Both the position numbers and the translations under genes were made by a program. The notes under the pieces are model-generated. The model was not told the DNA's origin. It ran no database searches and saw only the letters and a program-made list of their open reading frames with translations. Of a stretch of 16,631 nt of DNA, positions 16,024 to 16,631 are shown piece after piece (position 1 is the first letter of the stretch; every line of letters begins with the position of its first letter). The stretch lies in assembly GCA_036160575.1 (NCBI GenBank), contig JAYYDT010000023.1, positions 1-16,631 on the forward strand, written 5' to 3'. The DNA comes from TMED26 sp002694075. Lineage in GTDB: Bacteria > Pseudomonadota > Alphaproteobacteria > Thalassobaculales > Thalassobaculaceae.

Positions 16024-16037
16024 TTGCTGCAGCGCAA
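16024..16037. promoter_or_regulatory. PhaR-like operator candidate (TTGC-N6-GCAA)
   Basis: TTGCTGCAGCGCAA lies 5 bases upstream of the phasin -35. It contains the palindrome GCTGCAGC, and CTGC-N3-GCAA differs at one base from the CTGC-N3/4-GCAG element described for the PHA-responsive repressor PhaR in Paracoccus and Rhodobacter. The sequence is plain to see; its link with PhaR is inferred from the phasin neighbour. Confidence 0.4.
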
Positions 16038-16114
16038 TAAAATCAGTCTGAAATACGGCGGTTTTAAGGCACCCTCTAATACACATGCTTTTTTTATCTT
16101 TTTTCAGTTAGTTA

Positions 16115-16143
16115 TGGACATAAATTGATCTGAATTGTAAGAT
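16115..16143 (+). promoter_or_regulatory. Promoter candidate for the D-Ala-D-Ala carboxypeptidase gene
   Basis: TGGACA (16115-16120, 5/6), 17 bases, TAAGAT (16138-16143, 4/6). Transcription would begin near 16150, leaving a short leader of about 26 bases that contains GAGAG (16165-16169), 6 bases before the ATG. The AT-rich surroundings, including a T/C-rich tract at about 16088-16105, fit a promoter region. Confidence 0.5.
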
Positions 16144-16175
16144 ACTGATGTCTTGGCATTCGACGAGAGTGTGGC

Positions 16176-16631
16176 ATGGAGCGCAAGCGGTCGCGACGGC
16201 AGCTGGTGGGGCGGCGGATGATGGTTCGCGCACTGGCTTTGTTGACGGTGACGTTGGCTTTCGCCGTGGCCGCGCCGACCGGTTGGGCGGCGCCCAAATA
16301 CGCCGCCGTCGTGATTAACGCCGATAACAGTCGGGTGCTGCATGCCCGGAGCGCCGGGCAACGCCGCTATCCCGCCTCGCTGACCAAAATCATGACTTTG
16401 TATATGATTTTCGAGGACCTTCGCGCCGGGAAAATCACCTTGAAGACGCGGTTGAAGGTGTCGGCCCGCGCCAGCCGCCAACCGCCGTCGAAATTGGGCC
16501 TGCGGCGCGGCGACACGATCACTGTCAAGCAAGCCATTTTGGCTCTGGTCACTAAATCGGCCAATGACGTCGCCACCACGGTGGCTGAGAATTTGAGCGG
16601 CAGCGAGGCGGCCTTCGCACGCCGGATGACG
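16176..16631 (+). CDS. dacA: D-alanyl-D-alanine carboxypeptidase, PBP5/DacA family (3' end outside window)
   Basis: The first 152 codons of a peptidase S11 protein. A basic N-terminus (MERKRSRRQLVGRR), a hydrophobic segment (about 18-33) and GWAAPKYAA give a Sec signal peptide, probably cut near residue 38-39. The mature part has SLTK at 68-71 (nucleophile Ser68, Lys71) and KSANDVA with the SxN triad Ser128-Ala-Asn130; PSKLGLRRGDTITV is typical of the family. The third motif (KTG) lies beyond the window. It removes the terminal D-Ala from peptidoglycan stems in the periplasm and would be a penicillin target. The ATG at 16176 has GAGAG 6 bases upstream; in-frame ATGs at residues 15 and 16 would shorten the basic region. 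It is transcribed divergently from the phasin gene. The symbol is by family; paralogues such as dacC or dacF are possible. Confidence 0.9.
   Translation, partial: MERKRSRRQLVGRRMMVRALALLTVTLAFAVAAPTGWAAPKYAAVVINADNSRVLHARSAGQRRYPASLTKIMTLYMIFEDLRAGKITLKTRLKVSARASRQPPSKLGLRRGDTITVKQAILALVTKSANDVATTVAENLSGSEAAFARRMT

Noticed and set aside
16104..16532. Minus-strand open frame (142 codons) in the phasin-dacA spacer and dacA
   Set aside because: It lies opposite the signal peptide and SLTK motif of the carboxypeptidase and shows no motif of its own.

Overview
The window is a GC-rich, gene-dense piece of bacterial core chromosome. Protein sequences and gene order point to an alphaproteobacterium, probably of Rhodospirillales type: the AddA/AddB are the alphaproteobacterial form, an AmgK-MurU pair is present, a phasin sits next to clpS-clpA, and the synteny amgK-murU-addB-addA-trxA / folC-accD-trpA-trpB is typical of the group. 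I cannot name a genus. I found no mobile element, CRISPR array, tRNA or rRNA, and no stretch longer than 300 bases without a gene.

Layout. (1) Bases 1-7594, plus strand, is a tight operon. It holds the end of amgK (cut by the window edge), murU, addB and addA. The amgK/murU and addB/addA junctions are 4-base ATGA overlaps. AmgK and MurU salvage cell-wall MurNAc to UDP-MurNAc. AddB and AddA form the helicase-nuclease that processes DNA double-strand breaks. (2) trxA (7739-8059, plus) follows after 144 bases with its own promoter-like sequence. It ends in a strong symmetric terminator at 8081-8111 that it shares with folC arriving from the other side. (3) Bases 8123-12488, minus strand, carry trpB-trpA-accD-folC (order of transcription), with ATGA/GTGA overlaps at trpB/trpA and accD/folC: the last step of tryptophan synthesis, a fatty-acid synthesis subunit and folate synthesis. 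(4) Bases 12592-15235, minus strand, carry clpS-clpA, the N-end-rule adaptor and the unfoldase of the ClpAP protease. (5) Bases 15396-15944, minus strand, encode a phasin that coats polyhydroxyalkanoate (PHA) granules. (6) From 16176, plus strand, the 5' part of a D-alanyl-D-alanine carboxypeptidase (dacA/PBP5 family) runs off the window.

The regulatory interest lies in the AT-rich 231-base divergent spacer between the phasin and dacA genes (15945-16175). It has good promoter candidates in both directions and a palindromic TGC/GCA element resembling the operator of the PHA-responsive repressor PhaR. A second point is a stem-loop in the 103-base gap between clpA and trpB. I see no undescribed system here; the findings are modest and mostly regulatory or concern unusual protein regions.
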